A stretch of 64,000 nt of DNA from Hypholoma sublateritium FD-334 SS-4 (Eukaryota > Basidiomycota > Agaricomycetes > Agaricales > Strophariaceae). A model generated the notes under the pieces. It searched no databases. It was not told the DNA's origin and worked only from the letters and a program-made list of their open reading frames with translations. Below, piece by piece: positions 46,720 to 59,315 of the stretch; position 1 is the first letter of the stretch, and each line of letters opens with the position of its first letter. Both the position numbers and the translations under genes were made by a program. Location: the NCBI GenBank assembly GCA_000827495.1, contig KN817586.1:150722-214721 (forward strand), in the 5' to 3' direction.

Positions 46720-49700
46720 GATTTTCTTCGCAGAGCTCGCGTAATTGACTTGATATTTCGTGAGTTCGTAAAAGCAAAACGTTCAACGAAAGAGACTGAA
46801 AGCAAAATCTTTCCGAAGACGCGTGCCATGCCAATCTCGTATCAGATCACGTGGAGTTTCAACAAACTTGTGACGTGGAGCAGTCACCTGTAACGCGACG
46901 ACGCGCCGATTTTTGAAAACCCGGCCCAACTTGACTTCAAACACCCATCGCGCTACTCAGGCATCCCGGATCAGTCGTGCGCGTAACACATATAACGAAC
47001 GCCATACTCTAGGCCTCTTAAATCTTCACAAATTCCAACTTACTGGCCGTGTCAACCCTACTGGCCATGATTTGGCCATGATACACTTACGTCGGACTCG
47101 GACTCTCGAGGCTCGACGCCCACCATTTGGTCATCAATCGGGACGATGTGCCTTATTGTAGTCTTCTAGGCCACGGCTTACTGCTATAATTACTCCTTGC
47201 TATTGCTATCGGATGCTCTTGTTCTCTCCCTCTGGAAAGCAATATCACTTCAATACCGGCCGATTCCGCGGCCGGGCCAGACTTCACAATTACCTGCGAT
47301 GTTGTTCGGCTCTGCACGCTTGCAAACTCTTCGGATCTCAATTCAATTTTTATTTGCGCGCTCTTTATTCAAGATATTGGAATCTATGCTCAACATTTCG
47401 CCAACAGACTGCGTTTTATCCGAGGGTCACCTGCTCTGTCTGTCAGGTCGCGGATTGAAGGCCCCTTGTACTAGTTGTGCCTTGCATGTCAAGCTGATAT
47501 GCTGATACTCTCAGACTCTGTACCTTCTGGTCTGGCCACCTTTCCTGTGCGGTCTTCTTTGTTGACCTGGCCAACTCTCGTAATATTTTGTAAGATATTC
47601 ACCGCCCCTCTTGACATTTACGCATGTATCATTCAACTCGATCAGATTTTTGACTTCGGTAGTCCTAGATCAAGCCCTCCCTGACAGTGACCTGTTTTCA
47701 TTCTCATTCCTGACGCCTATGGGGCCTCATATCGCTGATTTCCAGGAGTTATGAACGCGGTGACTTGGTAAAAATGCCAACTGCCCCAATTCTATTAAGA
47801 GATCACTTATCAGAAGGCCTGCGGAGCCACCTTTCGGCAGTAAAGGCATCATGGTCTCGTTACCCGCCCAAATACCTGGTCCCTGGTGTCTATTGGTGTG
47901 CTGCATCTCGAATCGCGAAGTGCTCGCATGATCACTGACGTCCATACGTCCACAGGTATCCCCCTATTACATGAGTCAGCGCTGGTTGCTCTAGGCCTCA
48001 TCTACGTCTTTAAAATACCTCCCCGGGCACTGAAATTTACCCGATACGTCATTGCTGGGGGCTTCCTTCCGCCAGGAGTTCACAAACAATAAGATACAGT
48101 TTCATATCAAAGCGGTAAACAATTTTGGGAACACAGCTATGCGAAAGTAAACTAAAGTGGACTAAAAGATGCGTACGTATAATTTATTTGTAAATCACCG
48201 AAACAAGAAAAGAAACTGATAACACGTTTACAACAACTGGGTTAAAATCGAAGGAAAGCGAATGCCTAGCCCGGGGTTCCACGCGCCGAACCTCGCAGTT
48301 GAGCTGGTCCACCTCGCCCGACAGGTAAATCAAGTTGTGTCAGCACACAACCTGATCAACAAGTGAGTGGATAGACCAGTGATACAGGACAGTGGTACGA
48401 GGCTCATTTGGAGCAGCAGTGCCCGCAGCGTGCCGGCGAGTTGCTCACCACGACATTTCGCGCGGGCTTTAACCTACCGCCGGCGGCAAGAATATCGTCA
48501 GCACGGCGACATAGCATCATCACAGACAACCTACCATTGCTTGCATGTCTGCGGACAAGTCTTAGGGCTGCACGCTGGACTGTGGGCCTGGCTGTAGCGG
48601 CAGGCCGGCGAGCCGCAGTCGATCTATTTAAGTAGGATGGCCCCGACGGGCGGTCAGCAGTGTTGTAAGAAGAGCCGATAAATGGCGCACCTTTTTGTCC
48701 GATTGAGGGTGTTCGTGGCCACATGCATGTCTGGCGCAGCGCACTTCTCGGTAGCACATTTTGAACAGGGGTTAATGGCGGCAGCTGGTCGGGGAGTCTA
48801 CTTCAGTGGCGGCGCGGAGACGTCAAAAAGTTCGGCGATGCGCTGCTTACTGGTAAGGCGTGCAAATGCAACGTTGGAGGGGACTTGCGAAGTCTGGTTG
48901 ACTTTGCCGCTGGTTTATCGCTGCTTAAATACAGTGGAGCCTGGAGCTCGCAAATGGCACTGACAAAGGTCGTATCAACAGCACGTTCTCCGTGCCCGAA
49001 AAGAGAATAGTCAAAGAATGGACACAAACTAGCGACTTCGGGAGATCTGAATGCAGGAATGAATGGACGCCAGATATAACCGAAGAAGGCAAAAGAAAGA
49101 GTTAAATTAGTTGTTGTATTCACCCTGAAATGGCATCGCCTCGGACGGTTTGTCAATGGGGAGGGAAAGCATAATTATTGGACTTGATGTCATAGCTCTG
49201 CCCCGTCTGTCATGCCACGGGCATGCTATTCACACTTCTTTTTTTAAAACGGATTGATAGATAGCCATGGGGGCTACGTCTTGTTTCTGATATTTATCTG
49301 AATCATCAATAGTCACCTTAGGATCTAACAGGAAGGGCTCCGAGTAAGTAGTCTGATGCACCAAAAGGACGCAATAGCAATCTATCAAACAAAAACCTAG
49401 ATTTTGGCCACCGACGATCCAGTATACTTAAACCGTTCAGCCTCGGAAAGTACGATTACCACACGCGATAATTGACCTGTTACAGCCGGAGCTACTCTTC
49501 GGAATCATTGACATGATTCAGATCGGGGGGTTGACAACCCTGATGCTATCTTAATCTCTATCTCCGTAGTACTGATTCCTGTTCCCATCCGCTGATACGG
49601 CTAAAGTGACATTTATTCAATGACATAGTCAAAAAACATACGCTTTCGTCTGTTTCAAAGCTAGAAGGAAAGCCGCGAGGTGATGCAGATCAGACCGCAT

Positions 49701-51388
49701 TTAGCGTGCTGTGTACAGCGGCGTGTGTGGTCATGGAACCGTCTTATCCATTTATTGGGTGGCTGACAGAATATGTCAACGAAAGCGCGCGCTGCAGCGG
49801 AAGGGAGGCCGCGACGGCAATTAAGCGCCTGCGCGATGGTACTGCACAGGGCATCAACAAAAGTAACCTTTGTGATCCGCTGTGGAGTCGGAAAAGCAGT
49901 GCCAGGCAGCACCTGCCAGCACTAAGCACAGTGCGTAGTCGTGCGCAGAGAGTAGCAGCCGAATTAGCACGTTGATCCTTCACGCCGGAGCGACAGGTCT
50001 AACCACGTTCGACCGTTCCGTTACATGCGCTCAGATGCGCCCCCTCTACAGCTTGAATGGCGCTTCAGCTTCATCCGGCGGCGTTCGGCATGGTGCGTCT
50101 TCTCAAAATACCATAGCTCGGAATCCACCGTCTCCACAGACCCCATATGTTCGGCCAAGCGGCTGGTATCTCATCCGATCCGCTCGCAGGCCGTGGATGT
50201 TGGCTGAAAGGTTATGAAAGTTAATCAACACATGTTGACACTAGAATCCCACAATATGCCACTTGCCACTTGGATTCTCGGAAAACATATCTGATCCAAA
50301 TCTGTCCTCCACCGCGGCTCATGACGTGCACCGGGTATAGATGTAGCAATTTATCCCGTAAGTCCGGAGATACAGCGGATTGGTGCGGATGGGACTTAGG
50401 GATGAATCGATGACGCGTGGAATGGCTTCAATGGGCTGCATATCATGACTCTGAACTGATGAAAATGCAGCGCTATTTGCTTGTCCAGTGATTTTGGTAA
50501 ATGCACTGCACATGCTCATGGAGAGGAAACCGAAATCTATTGGATGCCAGTGTTAGTGACATGATGAATGTACTGGACGCAGTATTCTATGCGTTGCCCA
50601 CTGAGCGCTGAGCCTTTGTGATGTCCTTTCAAGGTTATGATATTCCGTTTCTAATCTAGAGCGTAGCGTGTAGTCCGGGTTGCGTAGCTGCTGCTATGCA
50701 CTTCATCTCTTGACAAGAAGCTGTCAAATGGATCGGAATGCGCATTAAGAAATAAATTGGCCAGCGAGAAAGGCGAGCAGCTACGCGCTGGGTCGAGCAA
50801 AACAATTTACCTTTTCTGGAATAAGTCGTCTTCGTCATAGCGTGCAACACGTTCCTTCAGCTCATCGATATATATCTGTATACGCAACACTGTAGCAATA
50901 TCTCATAAAGCGCTGATAGTGTGTAAAACTGGTTGGATTGTATGTCGTATGATTTTTGACAGATCTTCTGTCGTGTAACGGTATATTTAGTACGAACTTT
51001 ATATATATGTGAGAGATGTATCTGAATAAGGATCGGGCCCAGTTTGTAAGGTGGAAGTGACGGGGTCGACACTGCTTAGGGAGTCCAGAGCAGTCTCTAT
51101 TCTCACAGGAAGTTGGGGAAGTTGTCTTATTTGATAAAGATAAGAGCGAAGGAGGCTCGCGGGAAGACAAGCAATCTTTTTATGACAAATTGCACAAGCC
51201 TAGAGCAACTAGACGTTTCAGTTGTACAACGTTCTACAAGAATTATACACAGTAGTAATTAATTTAATTTCAAGAGGCGCTAAGCTACAAGAGACGGTTA
51301 CCGATAAATAAATCGGTAAACTTGCTTGAAACGACGGCTTTAAATGAAGAGAGCGATAGATTTTAATCGAATCATGATTTTACCGGCA
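46720..51388. other. Long gene-poor region
   Basis: About 4.7 kb with only short frames on either strand (for example 47197-47505, 48404-48757, 49706-49975, 50862-51170). None shows a recognised domain, splice structure or strong codon bias. No terminal inverted repeats or transposase motifs were recognised by eye. The first 200 bases probably hold the CSE1 promoter. Confidence 0.4.
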
Positions 51389-53432
51389 CTAGATGCGCCA
51401 GCCATACGCTCCTCCTCTTCCTTGAGAAGCGAAATGCATTCTCGATGCAGCCATTCCAACTGTGCCGCACATAATCATAACCTTCGACGAACTAGATATA
51501 AGCAGGGTGGTATACAGAGGGTGGAGCAATTGACTTACCGCGCAGAATAATATGGGCTTATACCATAGGTAGAGACCGCCTGATTCGTGTAATAGCGCGC
51601 CCTCGATCGGTGTGCCCACAAGTAGTGAAATGCCTACAACTGAAAAAGCGAAACCGATCCGCGTCCTTTGCCTGTCGTTAACTGGGAAACGCAACAGTGG
51701 ATAAGAGGTCCTACATACCCATGATCGCCAGGGTGCGTGCTAAAGCGAGCGAGTAAGGACGGGATAAGTGATATATCTAGTAGCAGTGAATCGGTTTAGA
51801 TGGCACTCGGTATCGGACGATCAAAACAGCTTACACGACCCTGACCAAAACCCGTAGAGGAGAGAAAAGATTATCAGGCCACCAAAATTCGATATAGCGA
51901 GCATCGCAAAAGCCAAAATGGAACAGATAAGGAGGCAAATGATCAACATGTTGTAGGGTCCGAAGTGATCTGCAAGAAAGTTGGGTACAAGGCGCCCCAA
52001 AATCCCCCCCGCGTTTAGTATAGTTACCTGTGGGAGTAATAGATATTGATTGCTTGTATTGCTCAATTCTTTAAATCACTCACAGTATAAAGCGCAAGGG
52101 AGGTTTTAATGCCGAGATTGACAGCATAAAGCTGAAGGTAGAACGCTTTGGTGTAACATAAGTCAAGAGTAAGAATAATATACCAGTGAACTCACAGGGA
52201 AAAAACAGCCCAAGATTGACACAAAATGCTCTGAGCAAAAAATTAAGTCCTGTAATTCGGCTGCTTAATTATTAAAAGCACACACGATGCTATCGAAACG
52301 AGATACGGAGAGTCGCGGAAGATGATCATGAAGCTGGGCCGCACCACCGCTGGAGCCTTGAAAAGCTTCGTTTTCATCATAAGATTCGCGGCGATTAAAA
52401 GAACTGCTGTGACCGCGGCGGTCACTCGAATGGAATTCGCGAATGATATGTGCTTATTGAGATGATTCAATAGTGTAGTCCATACAAGTCCTCCCACCGA
52501 AGCGCCCTGGTCATATTGTCAAAATTAATAATGAAAAAATTAAGCTGTCGAGGAATGTGCTCACCGAGGTCGCAAGTCCTGTGGCAAGCGCCCGTCGACG
52601 TTGGAAATGTTGTCCGATTATCGCCAAAGACGGCAAGAGTAACATGGACTGTCCTAGGCCCATTCCCACAGCTTGAGCAAGGAATACCTGTGTAGACATC
52701 TCCCTATTTAGTCATGAGAATATATACCGAAATACGGCATACCTGATAATAGCGGCCTTGGTGTGCCAAAGAAAGCATGATCATCGAAACGACCTGCAGA
52801 ATTGACCCCGCAATCATCATATGGTGACTGTCAGAGCGCCAATCAAATCTCCGGGACAAAAAACGCAAAAGGAAAGGACCCACAAATACCCCGCATCAAA
52901 GACCCTACCAATAACAATCCCAGGTGCATACTGTACGAACAGCTGGAAGCTGCCTATCCAGCTTGAATATAAATCAATGGTAATTCGGGATATACATCAA
53001 TTAGCGGTACCTGATGTTGGACGGTGTGGTTTGGCTTAGGAATATACGCGTATAGTAGTCTTGGTATACGCCGAAAGCTAATATGTACCTAGGAGTTGAC
53101 AAAAAAAGTGAGAAAAATCCTCACAGCGGATCATGAAGTGGCTTGCCCATATGTGCAGAATTGTACCATCCACCTGTACAAGTTGATGATCGGTGGCCCT
53201 TGTCAACCGCTCGGAGGGAAAGAGCGACGTACGTTCCCCCGAGCGTCATCCATGCGTCCCTCCCAGAATCGTAGACCTCGGAAAGGGTTGCCTCAGATTT
53301 AGTCTCGGTGGAACAGGCTTTATTATCAAGAATGGGTGCCGGGTTTTCCTCCTTTTCGAAACTTTGACTTTTGGACGTCGACCCTGTGGACGACTCCGCG
53401 ACCAGAGGATTATCGGCGAGTTCGGGTGGCAT
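51389..53432 (-). pseudogene. MFS transporter, monocarboxylate-transporter-like, one frame break
   Basis: Twelve exons: 53233-53432, 53011-53088, 52884-52961, 52743-52827, 52565-52687, 52286-52506, 52196-52231, 52084-52145, 51835-52027, 51719-51776, 51539-51671 and 51389-51481. Landmarks of fungal MCT-like MFS proteins run in order: AFGVYQDYYTRIFL, SWIGSFQLFVQYAPGIVIGR, VFLAQAVGMGLGQSMLLLPS, RRRALATGLATSGASVGG, FYLQLYAVNLGI, NAGGILGRLVPNFLADHFGPYNM and GFAFSVVGISLLVGTPIEGALL. The summed exon length is one base too long. Exon 7 has a run of seven T where six would keep frame (52200-52206). All splice sites look good, so a base-call error is as likely as a real lesion. Substrate unknown; related proteins carry monocarboxylates, riboflavin or other small molecules. 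Confidence 0.75.
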
Positions 53433-54920
53433 CAAGCCTTATAGAAGTATTGGGAAATGCGTGGGGTAATACCTGTAGGGCGAAAACAGAGAGGCTTGCT
53501 CTTTATACACTCACTATCCGAGGGAAAGAAATCAGAATCAGAAGAATGGGAGTTGCACCGTTGAGAGATCGAATCGGCAATTGCTTCGCCTCGTGTCAAT
53601 ACATTTAGGGTTCTATGCCTCACTGTATGCCTCGGTAATGCTTTCCCTGAAATTTGGGATTCAGACCTCAACTATGCTGGATACTTCATTGCTAATGTGC
53701 TCGTACATTTAAATTGAGATACTATATAAAGGAAATATTCGTTGAAGTCTGGTTGGTGATGCCGAAATTTGTCCAAAACCTTACCATCTGGACGCCGCAA
53801 CGAAGAAAATACCATCTCTATTTTTAGCTGGCTGACAGCAGCCTTTCTAAGGCAAAAAGTAAATGTCACTCCCTATCTTCTGTCCGACCAAACTCGCAGC
53901 CAGTTCTTGAGACTGATGGAGGCCAGTCCAAATTTTCGTCGTTATTAATTACAAGCGAGCGCTGAACTCGATGTGGTATGAATGAAGTAAGCTATCTATG
54001 ATAATAGGTACTCGCACGCGGAAAATCATTCATGTAAATCTAATGTTGGTGCTCGAGGATGCCTCAGATGAGTCCGGTCGCTACGGTATGGAAAATGATC
54101 GGTATTCAGCGGTTTAGCCTCCCGCTGGGTGCTGAAGTCGTCAGCGCGTAAGGTCATACATAATTTGCGTATGAGCACGATCAGATGCGATAGCAGTAGG
54201 AATTGAGTAGGAAGGGTAATACCGAGCTAAATGCCAGACGGACAAAGCATTGAGCGAATGCTTAATCGCCACTGCGTCCTGATTCGACACGTAAAGACTT
54301 GTTTCTGGCAGTACAATGCCACTTGACCTGCCTAGAGCTGCTCGCAGATGCATTCCTTCCCTTCGCCACCTCTCAGGGATGTAACACACATGAACACGCT
54401 CCTAATTCACAGAATACTCCTAAACGTGTGGCAACCCACTCAAAGCACTGCAGTGCTGTCTGGCAGTCGTTACAGCCGTAACGTGGAAGCACGCTTGGTA
54501 GACACACCTCCACTCGGATATGACACAGTGCTCATCTGAGCAGCAGCGGATATGCTGTCACTGGAGGAGGAAGGCAGATAGTGACGCATTTGTGATTGAG
54601 CTTCGAGATCTCACGCCGCACCGATAGCGTCAATTCAGCAGCATCTCGATTTCCTGACCTGGACATTTCACCAGGATCTCAAAACATACATAGTGCCAGA
54701 CTCAGCTCCTGATGATTGAAGAGGCCCTACCCGTTACATAGCCAGTGTCCCAGTATGCGGTGAGTACATAGAGCACCGCTCGTCCACGAGAGTCGCACAG
54801 ATATTGAAAGCGTAACACACACCTTGCGCACCCCCATTTTCTTCGTTATTTCGGCAATGCTAACTGGCTCAAGAGACCCGAACGAGTTTATTGGTACTGG
54901 TTCTCGCCTTTCTAGAATTC
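53433..54920. other. Intergenic between MFS and hydrolase genes
   Basis: No supported gene. ORFs here (53432-53671, 54141-54389, 54299-54539) lack recognised domains. Confidence 0.4.
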
Positions 54921-56482
54921 CTACAGATTCGCTCTGGGAACAGGCGCGCCACAAATGCGCGGTGACTTGAAATTGGAGTGTAAATACTCACTCAGGTCCT
55001 GTGCGAGTTCTTGTGGCGCCTCCTGCGGGATCTAAGGAGGCACATCGGAGTCTATTGGTGGATACAAGCGAAACACATACCAAATGTCCCCCACCCGCAA
55101 TGCGTACATTGGTCGCGTTCGCCCGCCGCACCCACACGCGGGTGTGCACCGAGCCAGGTGCGCCGAGCTCGCGCGCACCAGGGCGCCCTGGCATCACCCA
55201 CCGCAGTGCAACGCGCGCGTCGAGCGTGCCGAGCCGCGCAAACACCTCGTTCTCCGTATGGCACTCGCTGAACACGATCGCCTCCTGCACGCCGGACATC
55301 TTCAGGCGCACGCCGCCCGCCGCGTCTGGGCACAGTCCGCACTCGACGTACGCGGCGAGCACGCGCGGGTCCCAGGTCGCGAAAAAGGGCGACTGTTGGA
55401 ACAGTGCGAGCGCCGCGGCGCGTGATGGCCATGTAGTGCGCCGCCCGAGGGCGCCGAGAGCCAAGTCAGCGTTACCCAAACCTGCTGGAGGACGCGATGG
55501 GTACTGGAGAATCACGGGGTCTATGAGGTAGAGTGCAGAAAAGAGCGTAGGGTATATCAGTGCGGCAAGAGCACTGCCAGGGAGTGTGTATTAGCCTATA
55601 TCAATAACTTGGATGATACCCGCTCACGAGGTGCATCCGCCGTACGAGTGTCCTATGGCGATAAACGTTCGCTGGCTGAACCCATTCTTTATGCGACTAG
55701 CTGTCTCGGCTGGTGATACGCGTGGAAGATGGGTTGGGAGAGGAGAAATGGTGGCGGAAGTCGGCATGAAATGGAGAAGAAAATTGGCAATATCGCGGGC
55801 ATTGTCGTGCCAGTCAACTGAATGGATGTTACAAACATAAATCAAAGAGTAGCTGCCCACTCACCAAGACCGGAAAGAGAGCCCGCGTTGACGAGTGCCG
55901 CATCGCCATGCTGCACGGACTCCCAGAGCCACACCTCATCAATGATGTTAGCTGCAGATGATGCGAACAGGTCGGCCAATGTCGGTTCAAATATCTGGAA
56001 TATATGAAGTTTATTTCATCAAAAGGGTACACAATACGCACTTCTTTCGGGAACCCGTTCGCGTGCTGGAAGGACAGTGTCAGACCCGTCCGGTTGTGTG
56101 CATCCAGGTCCTTCTTGACGTATCGATTGGCACAGTTCCATAGTACTCGCGGGTAGCCGTCCGTCACCTTACTCGTTCGCATTTCATCCAGTTCCAGCCG
56201 AGCTTTCGCCAGAAGCCTCTGGCGCTCATCTTTCGGGATGTTTGGCGCCGGAACTTTAGGCTCTGGAGTGAGCCGCGTCGTTCGCAGATAGCATGCTGGG
56301 ATCAGGTGAGTAGACAGAGACCAAGTCGAGCTGAACGACGGTTTCCTAGTTGGTGAAGGAAGCTCCGGTCGATGAATGGGTTCCGGAGGCGGGTATGCAG
56401 GGAGTACATCTCGTAACTCGACGCCATTTGAGTCCCAGTTGAAAGAAGGTGGCTCGGGGTAGGCATTCGGCTTGTGCGTCAT
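54921..56482 (-). CDS. Alpha/beta hydrolase (AB hydrolase-1 fold)
   Basis: Exons 56042-56482, 55865-55994, 55628-55817, 55081-55573 and 54921-55022 splice in frame to about 451 residues from ATG 56482. After a Pro-rich N-terminus comes LTLSFQHANGFPKEIFEP (oxyanion-loop HANG region), then DEVWLWESVQHGDAA. The nucleophile elbow is TFIAIGHSYGGCTS, with Ser in GHSYGG split from the next exon. LYLIDPVI follows, then TWPSRAAALALFQQSPFF in the cap, LRWVMPGRPG, and the catalytic His in IAGGGHL. The final exon adds EAPQELAQDLSEYL. This arrangement matches fungal hydrolases related to peroxisomal Lpx1-like lipases, but I see no C-terminal peroxisomal targeting tripeptide (it ends RANL). The triad appears complete. 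Substrate unknown. Confidence 0.85.
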
Positions 56483-57626
56483 TCTCAGCTTTCAGGAGCG
56501 TTATGACAGTCGCGTGTACCTGAGATATGGTGAACTGGATCTCTGACAGAGGCACAGAGATACTGAGAGAGAGGGTGAATAACTTTAGGCGGGTCAAGAC
56601 GAACTCGAGCTGAAGGAGGTAGACGAAATATAGCTCAGAACCCACTACATGTTTTTTTTTTCAGTTGTGATGAAAACAAGATATCGTGAATGAATTACGC
56701 ACGTGGATTATGGAAATTTACTTGCAAGACTAGCAATAATGACAGCGAGTACGATTTGAGTTACGATGATAGTACGTTCAACTCAAGTTCAATAAAGTTG
56801 AGCTTTTCTGGCACCGTCCGGCTCCGGCTTCCCCAAAGCCGGCACGTGAGCGCCTATTGCGTCGACGGGCCGCGGATTTCGGAGTGATTCCAAGCAAATT
56901 CCAAGTCAATAATAATTTTCTTTTCCCGAAGTTGTTTCTCAATTGCTTCCCCGACTTCAGCGAAGACTTGAGCGTTCGCTATACAACCAGAGAAATTTTC
57001 AAGCGTCAAGCTTCAAAGTTTGCGGAGTGTCACCATCAAATTCAGATAATCTCTTTCAATTGTCTTTCAACGGACTCATGTCAAGCAACGGCGACTCGCT
57101 ACGCGTTTGTCCTGCCTGGCACCGAGCTGCCTGGATTCTGACAAACAAAATCGACAGAGTGCATGTCGCGGGATCGAGGTACACCACAATGTGAATGAAG
57201 TTCATGGAACGGTTCTGTAAAGGGCCGACAGGATCACGAAACAAAGACACCGACTACTTATGAGTATAAGGAGGACTATGCAGCCCAAAAACCACACTGT
57301 TCATCCCGTCTTCAGTTTCTTATTTACGGTGCGCGTTTCCGACACCCTATTTCTACGATCGGAGTCTGACGTCGATGTGTAGTAGGTGCCCTGCGCGCTT
57401 CGTCATGAGGAACTTATCCGCCACTTCACTCCCCGAGGTCGCAGCGCTGCGCAGGGTTTAAAATTGTGTGGACGTGGAGAGCCGACCCTACATCATTGAG
57501 TAGCCACGCACGAAAGGCCTGGACGCGTTGAACAGTATATGGTGGTCGAGAGAGTTTGCGACTTTATCGATACTTTTCGTGCGTGCATTTTTATTTTGCG
57601 AAAAGCGCGTGCTGATTTTCTTCCAG
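56483..57626. other. Intergenic upstream of kinase fragment
   Basis: No glycine-rich loop or other kinase N-lobe motif was found here on the plus strand. The small ORFs at 56690-57194 are not recognised. Confidence 0.35.
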
Positions 57627-58093
57627 ACATATTATCCCCAGACCCTCCGTGACGTGTGCAAAGACTTTATGAGGGTTGCCGAAGTAAAGAAACCGGAAAA
57701 CATAATTCACAATGTGGTACGTCTCCCCTTCTCTCGCCTCCGCGATGCTACTCACGCCTGCCACAGGTAAAAGGCCTAAGAAATCTACACCCTCTAGGAA
57801 TCCTTCACAAGGATATCAAGCCCGACAACATCTTTCTTGATGCCGACGGGACCTGTAAATTTGGCGACTTCGGTGCCTCGGTCGTGCTCCCCGACGCCGC
57901 GCCGCTCGCAGACAGTGCATACTTGACGAACGACTGTGGTACGCGCTCGTACGACTACGCCGCGCTGGAGCTCATCTTTCCGAAGACGCACGACCACGTC
58001 GGCCACCCCCAGTGGCTCTTCGGCCAGGGCGTCAACTTCTGGGCGCTCGGGATTATGGCGTACGAGCTCGCAACGGGCGCGGTGCTCGAGTGA
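57627..58093 (+). pseudogene. Protein kinase C-lobe fragment without N-lobe
   Basis: Two exons, 57627-57716 and 57767-58093, join in frame across a 50-bp intron and follow a good acceptor (ttcttccag). The translation gives [23 protein letters not shown] (catalytic loop, HKD for HRD), KFGDFGAS (DFG), a [11 protein letters not shown] activation-segment end (ALE for APE) and [18 protein letters not shown], and then stops. No ATP-binding loop or VAIK lysine lies within 1.1 kb upstream, and the helices after ELATG are missing or frameshifted (58094-58195). It cannot encode a full kinase as it stands, so it is most likely a partial duplicate or relic. Confidence 0.7.
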
Positions 58094-58350
58094 TGCGAGT
58101 GGGTGGAGGGGCCGGATGGCGCGGCAGACCCGAATGGCAGGCAGAAATTGTGTTTCCAGTTTATGCAGGTTCTTCGCGCCGCGGATTCGGCAAATAGCCG
58201 CCCATCCGGCCCGTGCGCGTCAGCACGGACGCAGCGGCACCACTCCCCCTCCTTGCCCCCTCCTTCCTTTCTTGAAAATTCTGTCCCAATGTTGTGGACC
58301 GTGGCGGTACTAACGATTTTTGCACTTGGTTTGTAACTGCTATTAAAAGG

Positions 58351-58740
58351 CATATGAAGGCCCGCGGCGCTCGGTATTCGCAAGTGACTTCGGTGCGTGT
58401 ATGTACTTCGTGAGTCCCATTTTCAACGTTCGCTGGCCGGCGGTCACGGTTCTCGGCCACAACACAGCATCTATGGGTACCCTCCGGTACCATGCGCTAA
58501 GCGAGCGCATACATTGGAACTTCTCTCTCTCGCCATCTACCCCAGCCTGGTTGGTCTAAAGACACATGAAGATCCCTGGACCGTGGTATTTGAAGCGACT
58601 TCGGTGCGGGTGCATCTTGTGACGCCCATTTTCAACGTTCGCTAGCAGGCGGCTCTCGGATACGATATAACATTCATGGGTACCATGCGATAAGCGCTTA
58701 CATTTAGAACGCTCTCGTCATCTGCCTGGTAGGTCGCTAC
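58351..58740 (+). repeat. Tandem direct repeat, two units of about 200 bp
   Basis: 58351-58562 and 58563-58740 align with an offset of about 211-212 bases. Shared blocks include catatgaag/cacatgaag starts, gacttcggtgcg at 58386 and 58597, ccattttcaacgttcgct, and atgggtacc...taccatgcg. The copies have diverged by substitutions and small indels, so the duplication is not recent. Confidence 0.65.
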
Positions 58741-59315
58741 TTGTATTCCACGGATTTAGATTTCGAGCACTAATTTTTCATGAGTATATGCTAGTATATG
58801 CATGAGATATCTGTCGTAACCGCATGCAACACAGTGAGCGCCCATCGACTTTCACCCGGCAAGTGAGGGTTTTTCGCTGATCCGACCCCAGTGACCCCAT
58901 GCATGTTGGTTCATAACGGCCCTAAAAACCTTGTAATCAGGCTGGGCTGGAAAGCATCCCCGTATAAGTAAGTTTTCGTCATGCTCAAGATCATGGGTGG
59001 CTGGCTGGTATCTCACCTGAATCCCGAAGCTTGTGCATCAGTGAACGTGTCTACATGGCGCGGCACGGCAGCGGCGTTCGCCCCTATAGAATGATAACGT
59101 TGGTCCGCCGCCGCCGTCCCGGGCAGGTTCTCGCAGCCCAAATGCAGCCACCAAGCGATTATGCGCGGGATAAGCAACGCGAACGTGGGTGCGCCAGCCA
59201 ATCACGGCGCGCCGCCCGAGGTCGTGTGCCAGGGATAATTCTGGCACGTTTCTTGTGCACACGAGCACCTATATCTACGCAGGATGCAGTGTAACCCGCC
59301 TCCAGTCCCCCTTAC
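58741..59315. other. Intergenic upstream of the bHLH gene
   Basis: A likely regulatory region; the last 250 bases are GC-rich. No separate gene recognised. Confidence 0.35.

Noticed and set aside
46720..51388. Possible transposable element in the long gene-poor stretch
   Set aside because: No reverse transcriptase, integrase or transposase motif, no terminal repeats and no target-site duplication could be seen by eye.
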